64,000 bases of DNA from Echiichthys vipera (GCA_963691815.1 OY829660.1:3248466-3312465), one strand, 5' to 3'. Numbered from the stretch's first letter, positions 33,672 through 46,737 are shown. Program-made: numbers and translations. Notes: generated by a model from the letters alone, not told the origin.

Positions 33672-34080
33672 GAGGAATAATGCGGATTCCGTCCTGGACG
33701 TGGAACAACTGACCAACTCTTCACTCTCGCAAGGATCCTGGAGGGGGCCTGGGAGTATGCCCATCCAGTCTACATGTGCTTTGTGGATCTGGAGAAGGCA
33801 TATGACGGACCCCCGAGGAGATACTGTGGTATCGGTAGCGCTCTACCGCACCCCTGTGACGGTGGGAGGTGTTCCAGGCACGTCCAGCTGGGAGGAGGCC
33901 TCGGGGAAGACCCAGGACCAGGTGGAGAGATTAGATCTCCACACTGGCCTGGGAACGCCTCAGGATCCCCCAGTTAGAGCTGGTTAATGTGGCCCGGGAA
34001 AGGGAAGTTTGGGGTCCCCTGCTAAAGCTGCTGCCCCCGAGACCTGACCCCGGATAAGAGGCTGAAGATGAGTGAGTGAG
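33672..34080 (+). mobile_element. LINE fragment, second family, RT joined to C-terminus
   Basis: CGGATTCCGTCCTGGACGTG encodes GFRPGRGTTDQLFTLARILE and YMCFVDLEKAYD, an RT core motif. An internal deletion joins it to the C-terminal block ending GGATAAGAGGCTGAAGATGA. Confidence 0.85.
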
Positions 34081-36032
34081 TGAACACACAATTTATTTCT
34101 CATATATTCCTATCAAATATATATTATAATTTCTTGTATATTTATTTAATTTACCCAAAAAGTATAAATGTATTTATATATTTAGTATCAAAAGTATAAA
34201 ACCATTCAGAATATAAAATAAAAAATGAAAAAATTGAATGAAAAATGGGAAATTAAGAAAGAATAAATAACAGTTTAAATAAATTAATAAACAAACATTA
34301 CACAAACAGTGATAATCAAAACTCTTCATCCCTCTACACTGTGACAATAATCTTCTTATTTCTCTTTTGGAACTTTTTTCGTTCACATGCTCACCACGCA
34401 AACGCAATACAGTATAGATTTGATATCCATGTCATGCTTGAGTCCACCTTACACCCTACCTGCCCATTATGCAGATAAGAAATATAATTGGGGCAACATC
34501 ATGGTTCCTATTTGCTAATGCAGATACGTTGCATATGAATATCATTTTGATGAAACATGGTTTATGTGGATGGAGGCTTTTCAAAAGACAGCGAGACACA
34601 AATTAAATAAGCAAACAGACAATTAAATAACCGGGTAAGAAAATTGGCACTGGCAACCAATCATTCACAGGTGGGTAAACATATATTCAACCAATGGGAA
34701 ATGTCAATTCATACGTGCATCCTGGATATAAGACGGACAGGTGAGTTAAATGAGAGATAGTGGGAAAGAAAGGTGGGTGGACAGGCATTTGGGTGATCTG
34801 ACAGATGTTCGGCTGGTCAGGGTGCAGAAATATGGGTATGTCTCTTTGATCCACCCTGTATACCACATCAAAGGTTCAGCCCCAACGGTTCGTTTCTTTT
34901 GCTTTTCGGGTCCCGCCTTAGAAGAAGAAGCGCTTTGTCCGTCCCGCAATGGGGAAATTCAATTTACACACACACAATCTATATACATGCAATTAGATGA
35001 GACGATAGACTCATTTCATTCCATGTGGGAGTGATCTGACCCGGCTCGCTGAACAAGTACGCTTTCCATGAGATAAAAAGTAAAATATAAAACTAGACGT
35101 ACAAAGACTAACAAACAAGCCCTTGACACCAAACAGCAGAGTTTTTCATGTAAGAGTGCACTACTTTCACTTAGCAGACTCACTGCCATTTCTATCTGGA
35201 TGATAAGTTGTGTCTAAAATTTTGGATTTGACAGTTCAATTCACGGACGTTTCTTCTGAAGATTATTCCGTGTCCTCTGTGTTACAGTGAAAACACTGCT
35301 CTCTGAATGATTGCCCTGTGAAAACCTCAGTATAAATCTCCCCTGAAGAAGCCTCTTTGGGCGATTCATTGTGCAGCTGAGATATGATGTAGAAATGTAC
35401 TGTCTTAGAGGCACATATTTGATTGATTCCTATAACGGTAGTCTGTAAGAGACGAGGCTGCACTGTTATTGATTATCTATATGGCTGTGAAGTCTTCTAC
35501 TGGGGTTAGAAAACTCAGTTTCAAACATATTTTGCTGCCAAATAATAGTCTGAGCTATTTTGTTTGGACAAAGACAACATTCAAACATTCAATACAGGGT
35601 GAAATGGCCCTCTGATGAATGTACTTGGCACATTATTATTCCCCAGTTCTGCCCTTTGACTGATGTTTGAGTTATTTCTGGTGCTTGTATTCAAAGACTA
35701 AAAAAGAAAGAAGATTCAGTTTTCAAAACCTCACCATTTCCAGAAACATTGCGACTGTGGTATTCCAGATATTTGTATTATTTAGTTTAAAATGGTGGTT
35801 TTCATTGGCATATAAATTACATTATAAGACAGGAAAGGCAAATCAAGCAACCTGATTGGTTCATACGATGGTATAACACATTTTAGACGTCCAATTTCGG
35901 TCCACTGAAGAGGTCGGTTCGTAACACCATCGTTTACCATCATTTAACGTCCATGGGACCTCCGTGTAAGGCCAATTATAGTCCAAATGTGGTCGTCAGT
36001 GGACCTCTTTTCAACATCAAAATTACACTAAT
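34081..36032. other. Intergenic, AT-rich
   Basis: AT-rich DNA. A LINE/SINE tail scrap (CGCAATGGGGAAATTCAATT) lies at about 34935-35000. No gene seen. Confidence 0.5.
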
Positions 36033-36200
36033 TTGGGGCGGCGGTGGCTGAGTTGTGAGGGTCGTGTAAAGAAGCTGAAGGTTCTCGAGGCAGCGGCCGC
36101 AGCTTCGACTCAGACCTGCGGCCCTTTGCTGCATGTCTACCCCTCTCTTTTTCACTCCATTTCCTGTCTGTCCTCTATAATAAAAATTAGGCTTGAAAAC
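36033..36200 (+). mobile_element. SINE-like repeat (family C)
   Basis: GGGGCGGCGGTGGCTGAG..GTGTAAAGAAGCTGAAGGTT, GCAGCGGCCGCAGCTTCGAC (B-box-like) and a CTGCATGTCTACCCCTCTCT..CATTTCCTGTCTGTCCT body. The tail ATAATAAAAATTAGGCTTG follows. Confidence 0.75.
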
Positions 36201-36563
36201 TAAAATAATCTTGAAAAAAATAGATTAATTTCAGACTACTTTAATAATTATATTGCACTTTTCTAGGGTCACAGACCAAATGGCGGCCATTCAGCACCTA
36301 CAGCCCCTCAGACCACCACCTCAAACTTACAGCATTCAGACAATTCAGCTGCTAAATGCAGTGTATAAAATTCAGTGTTGACATCCGGGAAACCACGGAA
36401 GAGCAATAATTTCCAGATACTACTCAAAGTGAGCAGTGACAAGAGTGGCTGCTAGTTGGAAGTGAAGATAACTGAAAGTGAGATAAAGAGAGGATTGGAG
36501 GTGTCAGGAGGCTGAGAGGGTCATCCGTTTGGCCTTCATCTGGACAACCTGCTGTCTCAGGGT

Positions 36564-36883
36564 ATGGCGGTGAAAGGTTCACGTTGGTGTGATGCGGAGG
36601 TGGAGTGTTTACTGCAGATTTGGTCGATGAAAAGATTCAAAAACAGTCGACAAGACGCACAAAAACTCTGAGGTCTACGGAAAGATTTGTAAACAAAGCG
36701 ACGCATCGCGATGACGGCAATCAATGCGTGTGACGTGTTACGGCGTGATGACGTATGGACAGCAAGAAGCATTTGCGCGAGGCCCAGGTAGAGTGAGTAC
36801 AAACGGGCCTGGGGCGAGAGGGGAGGGGGGACAAGTACCCTAAAGCCCGGGGCGCGGTGCGGAAGGACAGTGTGAGTGCGCCC
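36564..36883 (+). mobile_element. Harbinger-like MITE, copy 7 (right half)
   Basis: Begins at ATGGCGGTGAAAGGTTCACG and contains the Myb-like fossil, a TGACG cluster and the terminal GTGAGTGCGCCC, then TTA. The left half is absent. Confidence 0.85.
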
Positions 36884-36979
36884 TTAGTCACATTAGAGCA
36901 GCTCGCCATCTTGCAAAGTAACGAAGAGAGCTGCTAGATGAATAGGGTGTGTCCAACAATTAAAGCAATTGGCACCAGG

Positions 36980-37150
36980 TTAGGGTTTTTGTTGAAGTGC
37001 CTTGGTGGTTATTTAAAAAAACATGCTAGTACAGCCGTGGTATAGACACAGCTGATATTCAGTCAAATTCTTAACAGTCACAAAAACAGTATTGCAGAAT
37101 AAATCATGTATTTATAATTTGTTCTCTAATTTTGATCCCAGTGTATGAAT
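36980..37150 (+). repeat. Dispersed repeat, first of two copies in the window
   Basis: GTTTTTGTTGAAGTGCCTTG, then AAAAAACATGCTAGTACAGC and CACAGCTGATATTC, recur at 62265-62430. Confidence 0.75.
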
Positions 37151-38495
37151 TTTAATCGTCTTACACTGTCTTAAAGGAATTTGTATTGTACTCAAATACT
37201 GGTTCTGGGGTTTCCTCTACACACCTCTGACAGACCGATCATCAACTGGTCAGATTACAACATTTGCAATCAGAGAGTGACTTCATGCTCTGCTCAGGAC
37301 GCCATTACTCCACCATGAATCACCTTTATCTCAAGTACAGCCCCCTTAAACACACCTTTTACCAGCTTTATAGGGAAAATCTTTCCCACATTAGGTCCCT
37401 AAGGGTTTAAGTCTCCACAGCAACAGACATTGTAGCGTATAAGCATCCATCACTTCATCAATATTCTGGCTGCCTGGCAAGCATGTTGTGTGCAACTTTG
37501 CATATTCTGTGTACTGGGTACTGTTTGTGTGTTCTGAATTTGAGTAATGATGACTGGGGGAAGAGTTGTGTCTATTGCCTCTGACTGGTCTGGCAGGAAG
37601 AGGAGTAATTGTGATCAGTCCTTCAGCATCTTTCAGTGGGGCATCAGGTGAGGACAGGAGGCTTTAATAGACAGGATGAGACAAGAAGTGATTCCAACAG
37701 CTGAGACTCTGCCTCAGACATTCATGCAATCAAGAATGACAGGTGGTGATCGCAGTCATAGTCAGGTGTCTTGATTCATCCGCTGCATGTCAGAGAAAAT
37801 GCAAATCTTCATGTTGATTTGTGAGGCTGCTCTCATGCCAGTACTTTCTGGATATGCACATAGATGTCTGTTCAGTTAGAATTACATTACATTTAGCTCC
37901 TGTTTTTATTCTAAGCAACTTACAATGAGTGCATTCAACCATGTGGATCCAACCAGTCTGAATTGGGTTCTGCTATCAAGGAATTACAATGAGAACAGTG
38001 TCATTTCCTTACTAGAGTCTTGGTAAATATGAAGGTGCAGCAGTACATAGGTAAGAGTGTGTGTCTATGTGCACCTGGAGAATATTCACTGGACAGTTAT
38101 TTAGCCATTTAAACCCACCCCTTCAATCCCCATCTTCTAGTATCGAGAGTGAGGAGGTACACAGCAATGGAAAGGTATAATGGCTGAGCGAGTTACACAC
38201 AAATACATCGTTAACATGGCACCTTTTAAGCCTGCACACTGATTGCAAATTGAAAAGTTGTGTGGAGCTTCAGTGGTGCTTCAGTGATTTCATACTGGTC
38301 AAGAAGTTTCTAAGAGATGGGAACATATGTGTTCTGTTTGGTTACCACAGCTAAAGCACTGGAGTGTGGACTGCTCGAATGACATCTGCGTTAACTGATT
38401 TGCAAAAGGGTGCAGTGGGAAGTGTGTCCAAACAATGACAGTGGGTTAACTCATTTGCAAGAGGTGTCTTTTGCTCTGCTGAGAGAGCGATGATG

Positions 38496-38497
<2 letters not shown>

Positions 38498-38542
<45 letters not shown>
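38498..38542 (+). repeat. (AC)n microsatellite
   Basis: About 22 AC units followed by CCACCCCTGTCC. Confidence 0.95.
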
Positions 38543-38544
<2 letters not shown>

Positions 38545-38902
38545 ACCCCTGTCCTGGTGGAGGGGATGGGTTGGGCGTGTTGTTGGCCGGTGCAGTCAGA
38601 ATTGTCCCGGTAGATTTCTGCGTCCCACTCCGCCCCTGGCCGGGTGTTTGTTGAGATGACAGTGTATGGTATCTCTGATGATGCAGATCCTGTAAACTAT
38701 GGCCGTTTGATATTAAACTTTTAGTTTTTAATAAAAGTATGATTATGGAAATAGCATTAAATGTAGCATTTGTTGTGTTAAATTGCTCTCTCTTCATATC
38801 ATAGCTTTTGCCAGTTGCCCATTGATTTATCTGTTTTCATTTTTTCAATTCATGTCATAGCCTATTATATTTTTTGCAAATATGTATATATTTATATTTT
38901 CA

Positions 38903-39205
38903 AAGTGGTGTGGTGTTTAGCACTGTCGCCTCACAGCAAGAAGGTCTCTGGTTCAAATCCCGGCTGGGCTTGTTCTCCCTGTGTCTGCGTGGGTTTTCTC
39001 CGGGTTCCTCCCACAGTCCAAAGACGTGCACGTGTTCGGTTCATTGATGACTCTAAATTGCCCGTAGGTGTGAATGGTTGTCTGTCTCTGTTCGTCTCTA
39101 TGTGCCCTATGGGCGTCCTGTCCAGGGTGTACCCTGCCTCACGCCTGACCCCGCGACCCCGGGATAAGCGGTTGAAGATAAATGACTGAATGAATGAATG
39201 AATAT
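38903..39205 (+). mobile_element. SINE (family B), slightly deleted copy
   Basis: Tail ends in GAATGAATGAATGAAT. Internal deletions occur around CTTGTTCTCC and GTGCCCTATGGGCG. Confidence 0.85.
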
Positions 39206-39272
39206 ATATATGCCACTTTGTTAGGTACACCTGTCCAACTGCTCAACCCCGTGGAGGGTGAGGAGAAGATTT

Positions 39273-39286
39273 ATATATATATACAC

Positions 39287-39332
<46 letters not shown>
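39273..39332 (+). repeat. (TA)n microsatellite at the end of a Tc1-like fragment
   Basis: TA units with ACAC interruptions, directly before CAGTGCATCCGGAAAGTATT. Confidence 0.93.
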
Positions 39333-39336
<4 letters not shown>

Positions 39337-39685
39337 TGCATCCGGAAAGTATTCACAGCGTTTCACTTTTTCCACATTTTATGACGTTACAGTCTTATTC
39401 CAAATTGTATCAAATTAATCTCTGAAATCACATTACACTTATTTACGTAAGTATTCACAGCCTTTACCATGAAGCTCAAAATTGAGCTCAGGTGCTTCCT
39501 GTTTCCACTGATCATCCTTGAGATGTTCCTACAGCTTAAATGGAGTCCACCTGTGGTCAATCCAGCTGATTGGACATGATTTGGAAAGGCACACACCTGT
39601 CTATATAAGGTCCCACAGTTGACTGCATGTCAGAGCGCAAACACCAAGCATGAAGTCAAAGGAATTGTCTGTAGACCAGTCAGGG
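39333..39685 (+). mobile_element. Tc1-like element 5' end fragment
   Basis: CAGTGCATCCGGAAAGTATT is a typical Tc1-family terminal repeat. It is followed by CACCTGTGGTCAATCCAGCT and CACACACCTGTCTATATAAG leader sequence. It ends before the transposase core. Confidence 0.8.
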
Positions 39686-39815
39686 GTGTCAAACTGATCC
39701 AGTAAAGGGCCGTGTGGCTGCAGGTTTTCATTCCAACCAAGCAAGAACACACCTGACTCGACTTACTCAATCACCTGAACTGTCTTCACACAGTTGATTT
39801 GTTGGACCAGGTGTC
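39684..39815 (+). mobile_element. Half copy of the foldback MITE seen at 50993
   Basis: AGGGGTGTCAAACTGATCCA to GATTTGTTGGACCAGGTG; the second arm is replaced by a family B SINE tail scrap (to about 39860). Confidence 0.8.
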
Positions 39816-39899
39816 ACGCCCGATGTCAGCTGGGCCCTGCGATTGACACGGTTGAAGATGAAAAAAGAAATTAAATAACAAAAACCCAAGCTGCGTCTG

Positions 39900-40502
39900 T
39901 GAATATTTCATTCCAATTGCTAAGAGTCTCGTGGTCCCTGTTATCAAAATGAGCGTTTTCGAGATTAATAAGAGATTGATAGAAAAGTATTCTTTCAAAA
40001 TTACAGAAATGTAAAGTAGCTCATGCTGTTTCCGCTGATATATCTCTGGGGCCACCGATCCCCCGAAAGGCAGCTTTAACCAGCGTTTCCTGCCCTAGAG
40101 CGTCCAAAATGTGGTTGTGTAACTGCTTTCTTCATCTAGCTTACAGTGTAAAGAATGCATCACACGCATCTACAAGAGTGAAAACACGGGCCTTGGGCAG
40201 TTTATATAAAACATCCTCAAGTGTTGGCATTATAGTGGGACCTCCTCAAAGCTCGATTTAGTGACTTTGGGTCAAATCCTCCGTTTCTCTGGCTGCCTGA
40301 CTATCACCATGTTGCGAATCCACTCGTTTGGTTCGTACACTGAAGCTAAATGTCCATCTCTCTCATGCTCGTCTAATTGTCTAATATTTCATTCCAATTG
40401 CTAAGAGTCTCGTGGTCCCTGTTATCAAAATGAGCGTAATGTAAAGTAGCTCATGCTGTTTCCGCTGATATGTCTCTGGGGCCACTGATCCCCTGAAACG
40501 CA
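39900..40502 (+). repeat. Local direct duplication
   Basis: AATATTTCATTCCAATTGCT..GTTATCAAAATGAGCG and GTAAAGTAGCTCATGCTGTT..CTGGGGCCAC occur at about 39901-40075 and again at about 40383-40500. The second copy lacks about 55 bp in the middle. Confidence 0.85.
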
Positions 40503-41275
40503 GAAACTAGTGACTTTAAAAGGTATTTAACCTTTGCCAAATTGTAATAAAACCCTGTACTTTATCGGCATGGTGCTCTTTTAACTAGGAAAAATGAATT
40601 TGCCTATTTAGCTATTCATAAGTTGATTTATTCATTCATTGAAACAAGGTCAAATCAGTACCACGATGCTAAAGACAGGAACATCGGGATCCTTCCGCCC
40701 TATCTGACATCTGATTTAAGTCCTGATGTAGGAATCAGAATGTGACATAATACCCCTAGGGTGTAAGGCTAACTTAATTGGCACTAAGAAACAAACTTTA
40801 TAATACAGAAGGCATTTTGGCAGGGTATCAGACCTAATAGAAACAGATGGATGTACACAGGTTGCGTATCTTGCCATCAGGGTCTGAACGGTATAATTGA
40901 ATAACTTTGCTGCTGCTGAACTCTCCGTAATTGCTTCTTTTGCAGGTTTGGTTGTTGATCATTACCAAAGTTGAGTGTCAGCTTTGTGCTAGGGGAATGA
41001 AAACAAAGCTGGCATCACATGGTGCCTGGAAATGTATCATTATATTGTGATAAATGTCAGGAAGAATAGAGATCACACTGTTCTGCGTGTGGGCTGAGTA
41101 ATGCTGTGTGTCAGAGTTCTGAATCTGAAAACAAGCAAAACACAGCAAAATATGTTCAACATTACAGTATTAAAGTAACACGGTCTCCCATCCCAGTTCT
41201 CCTGTTTCTACAAACACATTTTGATGCAAATCTCGAAAAGTTTTCAAACTAGCTTGAGGTTTTTTTTGCCTTTTT
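40503..41275. other. Intergenic, nothing recognised
   Basis: AT-rich unique-looking sequence with no splice-bounded coding match. Confidence 0.5.
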
Positions 41276-41278
41276 TAA

Positions 41279-41883
41279 GGGCGCACTCACACTGTCCTTC
41301 CGCACCGCGCCCCGGGCTTTAGGGTATTTGCTTCCCCTCCCTCTCCCCCCGCGCCCGAGCTCCGTTTGTACTCACACTACCTGGGCCTCGCGCAAATGCT
41401 TCTTGCTGTCCATACGTCATCACGCCGTAACACGTCACACGCATTGACCGCGTGTGTGTTGCTTTGTTTACAAATCTTTCCATAGACCTAAGAGTTTTTG
41501 TGCGTCTTGTCGACTGTTTTTGAATATTTTCATCGACCAAATCTGCAGTAAACACTCCACCTCCGCATCACACCAACGTGAACCTTTCACCGCCATTGTT
41601 GTTGTTGTTAAATGTCCACGCATGGTCCGTCCTTCTATTTTCTATGTCCGAACAGGCGGACATACCGCTACCGCCGTAGGGCTCGTGCTCGTACACGTGC
41701 GCACGCTCGTGCTCGTACACGTGCAAACGGCTCTACAAAAGCCCACCTCTTTCAAGCGGGCCGTGGACGGCCCACTGTCCGCAGTTATGCGCGGAACGGG
41801 TGCACTCACACTGCTTAAACGTACTAGGCTTTAGCTGAAAAACCGGGTTTGGCCTGGTACAGAAGGACAGTGTGAGTGCGCCC
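41279..41883 (-). mobile_element. Harbinger-like MITE, copy 8 (complete)
   Basis: 605 bp, with TAA at 41276-41278 and 41884-41886 and both terminal repeats intact. Confidence 0.92.
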
Positions 41884-42543
41884 TAAAATAGGGTTGATTA
41901 GTTGTATGAGGCAGCAAATATTTAACTTGCATGACCGATCAACTGTTTCTACTGTCAGTGACGATACAGCATGAACCTGCCGTGACCATCGTGACAGAGA
42001 CTTCCACTTGACCCCTTGATTAAAGTATGAACTTTCCTTTGAGGAGCTCCAAGCTTGTAAAGTTCTTTTATTAAATCTTTGGTGCATTTTCATGAATAAC
42101 CATATCTGGACCTATGGACAGGAGACATGGCTCGGTATTATTGGGGTTGTTAATTATGCTATTTTGAATGATGAACCCATGAGAAAGTAACTTAAATGTG
42201 TATTATTATTAAAAGGGCATGTTCTGAACTTACATTTCTAAGATAAGTCAAAAGTAATTATCATACCTCAAGAAGCACGTCCTTGATCTGCCAGACTCTC
42301 ACTAGCTCCTCCTCTTGTTGAGACAACGTCCATCAGTTTTGGGTCGCAATGGTCAAGTTTGGTCATAAATGTAGACTCAAGGCTTATGGTGGTTACTATC
42401 TTGAATTCTTCATTTATCTGTAAAACACACAAACTGATGAATTGCACACAATTGGGAACTGTTACATACAGTGGGGCACTGAAATGACTATTATTGACTG
42501 GCATTGCATTACAAATGAAGTCATCCTCCATAGAAGTCACTTG

Positions 42544-43138
42544 GGGCGCTCTCACACTGTCCTTCTGTCCCGGGCCAAAACCGTTTTTTTAGCTAAAGCC
42601 TAGTACGTTTAAGCAGTGTGAGTGCACCCGTTCCGCGCATAACTGCGGACAGCGGGCCGTCCACGGCTTTAGCAGAGCCGTTTGCACATGTACGAGCACG
42701 AGCGTGCGCACGTGTACGAGCACGAGCACGAGCACGAGCCCTACGGCGGTAGCAGTATGTGCGCCTGTTCGGACATAGAAGTTAGAAGGACGGACCATGC
42801 GCGGACATTTAACAACAACAATGGCGGTTAAAGGTTCACGTTGGTGTGATGCGGAGGTGGAGTGTTTACTGCAGATTTGTAGATGAAAAGATTCAAAAAC
42901 AGTCGACAAGACGCACAAAAACTATGAGGTCTACGGAAAGATTTGTAAACAAAACCACACACACGTGATCAATGCGTGTGACGTGTCACGGCGTGATGAC
43001 GTATGGACAGCAAGAAGCATTTGCGCGAGGCCCAGGCAGTGTGAGTACAAACGGGGCTGGGGCGCGGGGGGAGAGGGAGGGGGGGACAAGTACCCTAAAG
43101 CCCAGGGCGCGGTGCGGAAGGACAGTGTGAGTGCGCCC
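42544..43138 (+). mobile_element. Harbinger-like MITE, copy 9 (complete)
   Basis: 595 bp with flanks TTG and TTA (one apparently mutated). The fossil segment has a small deletion (ATTTGTAGATGAAAAG). It is oriented opposite to copy 8, 660 bp away. Confidence 0.9.
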
Positions 43139-43809
43139 TTAGAACCAAAGACCAACCAACTTCTAAAAAGTAAAAGAAAGAAATATACCTGCGATGCATC
43201 ACATAATGCAGGCCAGTGCTCCATGATGTCTCTGATATCCGGGGCCTCATAAATTATTTATTGCCCGTGAAGAGAGAACGTATTGGTAATTTTCCAAGCA
43301 ACCACCTGAGGCAAGGCTATTCATTTTGGTCAAACAGCAATTTGTCTGCAGTGAAACTACAATGAATGAAAAAAGTATTTTTTAAAATATGTCCATGGAC
43401 TGGAGTTTGAATCACAGAATGTAGCTGACGATAACGGGAATAAGATAACATTGAATCATGCTTTTCCGCCCTCTTTACATGAGCAGATTTGTCAAATCAA
43501 ACGTTATCATTTATATCCACCGTTATGCTAAACTAAAGGGTAGGAAGGCCTAATGCCACTGCTAAATATGACTAGGTTTAGCTACATGTAGTACAACATA
43601 TTGCATCAACTGCATTAAAGGTTCAGCCTGTAACCTCTGTACATTAGTCCAGTATTGATCATATCACACTTCAGAATATGCCCGAAGCACTGCTTTAGTC
43701 AAGATGTTGTGTAAATGAAACTATTCTCACTTTGAAAATGTCAAGTCTTTGTTCAGAAAACAGGTTCTCCGATAGAGTATTAGTTCTGTTATGAACTAAG
43801 ACGGAGACC

Positions 43810-43868
43810 AGCCTGTAAAGAGGACCAAGGTCCTCGAGGCAGCGGCCGCAGGTGGTCGATCGCCCACC
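43810..43868 (+). mobile_element. SINE-like repeat (family C) fragment
   Basis: AGCCTGTAAAGAGGACCAAG to CAGCGGCCGCAGGTGGTCGA; only the head region is present. Confidence 0.55.
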
Positions 43869-43869
43869 T

Positions 43870-44293
43870 GTTGTCAGGAACGGTATGGGGATAGCACAAA
43901 AGTGAACCCAATGCAGACACGGAAAAAAGTAAAGTAACAAATCAAACGTTTAATACTATAAACAGACAAACGCAAAACACTACAAAGAATACAAACACAA
44001 AGACTAACTAAACGAACACGGGAACTACAGGAACAGGAAGACGACGGAAGATCAGGGAGACGGACGGGAGACGGGAACACGGGAAACAATACAGGGTCGA
44101 CGACGGTCCGGCGCTGCATGCCTGTCAGCTTGAGGTATTTAAGGTGGTGAGGTTAATCAGCATAACAGGCTGCAGCTTGGGGGAACACCTACCGGACGAG
44201 GGAAGACACATGCAGGGAAACACAGACAGAGGGAGACAAACTCACACAAAACGGAAGAGGAGGGTACTGATAGAAACAGATCTTGACACCTGA
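43870..44293. mobile_element. Unclassified non-autonomous repeat
   Basis: Begins TTGTCAGGAACGGTATGGGG..GTGAACCCAATGCAGACACG and ends AGAAACAGATCTTGACACCTG. TGTCA/TGACA ends suggest short terminal repeats. No coding capacity. Confidence 0.45.
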
Positions 44294-44303
44294 CGTCCAA
44301 TCC

Positions 44304-44368
44304 AGGGAGGGGGGGGCCAGTACCCTAAAGCACGGGGCCCGGTACGGATGGACAGTATGAGTGTGCCC
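44304..44368 (+). mobile_element. Harbinger-like MITE remnant, copy 10
   Basis: Only the right terminal about 65 bp (AGTACCCTAAAGCACGGGGC ... GTGTGCCC), followed by TAA. Confidence 0.7.
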
Positions 44369-44499
44369 TAAGTCAACTGGGTTGGGATTTTCAGGCTATC
44401 ACAATGGTACAAGATGCAAGGAAGTGTAGTTTAGATCAAAATGAAGGCAAGTTCAAAGATTGGTGTGGTCGAGCAACCCGAAGTACGGGGCAAGGCCTT

Positions 44500-44930
44500 G
44501 ATGATGTCTAGTTTAGGGCCTGTTTTTATTTTATTGTCTCGATGGGATCTGGACAGTCTCTCTCTCTCCTCTTTAATCGTTGTTTCTGTCTCCCTCTGTC
44601 GGTGATTTTCTGTATGTGCTTTCTTTCAGTTCTCTGGTCTTGAGTTTGTTGTCCTGGCAGGTGATCCTTGTTGGCATTGATCACCTGCCACTCTGTATAT
44701 TAAGCCGGTCCTGAGCCTCACTCTGTGCCGGATCATACCCTCTACATACCCTGATGTCTCCGTGTGCACCTGTTCCTCTTGTGTCCGTTCATCGTGTCAG
44801 TTTGTATCTAGTTCTCTTCGTGTTTTTCCTTTGTGTTTAAAGCACCTTTTAGTGAATAAGTTTATTAAATTTGTAAATACCGTCTCCTGAGTTTCGTGTC
44901 TGCATTTGGGTCCCATCCTCCTTGTATTCT
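44500..44930. mobile_element. Unclassified repeat, similar architecture in inverse orientation
   Basis: The right part, read in reverse complement (ATGGGACCCAAATGCAGACA..), resembles the left part of the element at 43870, and both contain CAGGCAGGTGATC or GGTTAATCAGC-like stretches. They may belong to one family. Confidence 0.35.
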
Positions 44931-45035
44931 CTGTCACCCCACGTGAAATTTATTTTGGATATGGATTGGTTTACATTTATCGGACTACTCTTCAAAGAGA
45001 GGTCAGATATGTAGCCTTGATTTACCTTTTTTTCT

Positions 45036-45246
<211 letters not shown>

Positions 45247-46087
45247 CTTCCTCTTTCTCTCACTAGAGACATGGACTGAAATCATATGTTCACTTTTTCT
45301 TTTCCTAGGTTATAGGACATCCATTTCCACACACGGTATCAGTGGCCTGGGTTGTTTTTTAAATGAGTCATCTTCACATTGAGCATGTTGTGCTGAACAC
45401 GCCCCGTCTCTCCTCCAAAGTCCTTGGAGAGCCGTGCCGAGGGCATTTCATGACAGACTCTCTGCAACCATGTTGCTCCTGTTTGCATCACTCTCCTGAT
45501 TTCCCACACTTGTCCCTGAAAAACTGAATTAAGTGAAAATGGTTAGGAGAAAAACATATTATTTGTTTCTGATGGATATTGCCTCATATCAAAGGCCAGC
45601 GTGGATGAAAGCTTCTGTATGTGGCAGCGAGGCGAGTGGGTGGAAGTACAAAAATAGTTTGGACGGACATAAAAGACTGCGACCGCAAAGTCCTATTATG
45701 TTGACCACTTTATTTGACTGTGGCGCTTTACAATTTTTGTAAAAACACCCTTAAACTCTTCCAAATTAAAAGATTCATCTGTAGCAAATATTTGACTGTT
45801 TGTACAGTCCATTAAATCTGCAGTACCAATGTTTTTTTATCATGGGATTTTCAGAAAATTATGTGATTTTCAATTAATTTCTCAGTCTGAAAACAGGAGA
45901 GCACTGATTTTCCTGAAATCGTCCTCCGTTCCAGTGTAGCCGGTCTGGGTCTGTCCGGTCCCGACTACACTGCGTCGTGTTCCAGTGCACGAAAACAGGG
46001 GACGCAGGCGCGGTCTCACACTGAACCTTTATTCATACCTGTATGATGGCAACATAAAACAGTGTGGATGAGTGAGTGAGTGACAGT
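45247..46087. other. Intergenic, nothing recognised
   Basis: No coding or repeat signature that I can name. Confidence 0.45.
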
Positions 46088-46091
46088 CATC

Positions 46092-46654
46092 TGTTACAGC
46101 CCTATGTTTATTAGTGTTAGACTGTGTGTTATGCTGTGTGTGGTGCCTGTGTCTCTCTGTCTCCCTCTATGCAATCAGTGTGTGTGTGGAAGAGTGTGTG
46201 TGTACAGGTGTGTGCTGCAGGACCACATGGCCGAAGAGGAGTGCTGCTGATTGGTGGATGGGGACTATTTATGCTGCCTGGTTCCGGCCTTCGCTCTCTC
46301 TCTCTCCCTCATCCCCAACCAAGGCCTGATGTGTGTGTCTCTGCAACCTTTTGTTAACCCTTATATTAAAGTAGTAGCCCGTAGGAATGAGAAGCCCTTT
46401 ACTTTAACCCTTTTCTCCTGTTTTTGCACCTTAGTTAGGTTAGATCCCTGTATTTTGGTTTTCTTTGTTTTGAGTAGGTCAGTTTAGAGAACTGAGTTTC
46501 GTTTGTTGTGTTTAGCCGTTTCTCATGTCTGAGCAAATAAAGGCTACTGTATAGAGTGAAAACCCTGCTTTTGGCCATTTTTCTTGGGGATGGGAGGAGC
46601 GAGGGGGCTCAACAGGTCATGTTGCATCCAGTTCCCCTAGGCTGGGACGTAACA
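46092..46654 (+). mobile_element. Solo LTR (563 bp)
   Basis: Starts TGTTACAGCCC and ends GGGACGTAACA, a short inverted terminal match. The 4-bp sequence CATC flanks both sides (46088-46091 and 46655-46658). A TATTTAT box lies at 46266 and AATAAA at 46536-46541. No gag or pol sequence is nearby, so it is read as a recombined LTR retrotransposon remnant. Clade not assigned. Confidence 0.75.
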
Positions 46655-46737
46655 CATCCTCTCCATAAAATGCCTAACACACAAAAAAAATTGTATCCTT
46701 TAGCATGTAGGCTATTACATGAAGAACGTGTTTGCAC

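Larger units (their letters stand above)
36884..38902. other. Intergenic, largely non-repetitive
   Basis: About 2 kb mostly free of recognised repeats except those listed. It could contain conserved non-coding elements, which cannot be judged without alignment. Confidence 0.4.

Noticed and set aside
39231..39420. Possible small gene from the + frame at 39194
   Set aside because: It crosses a SINE tail, a TA microsatellite and a Tc1 terminal repeat.
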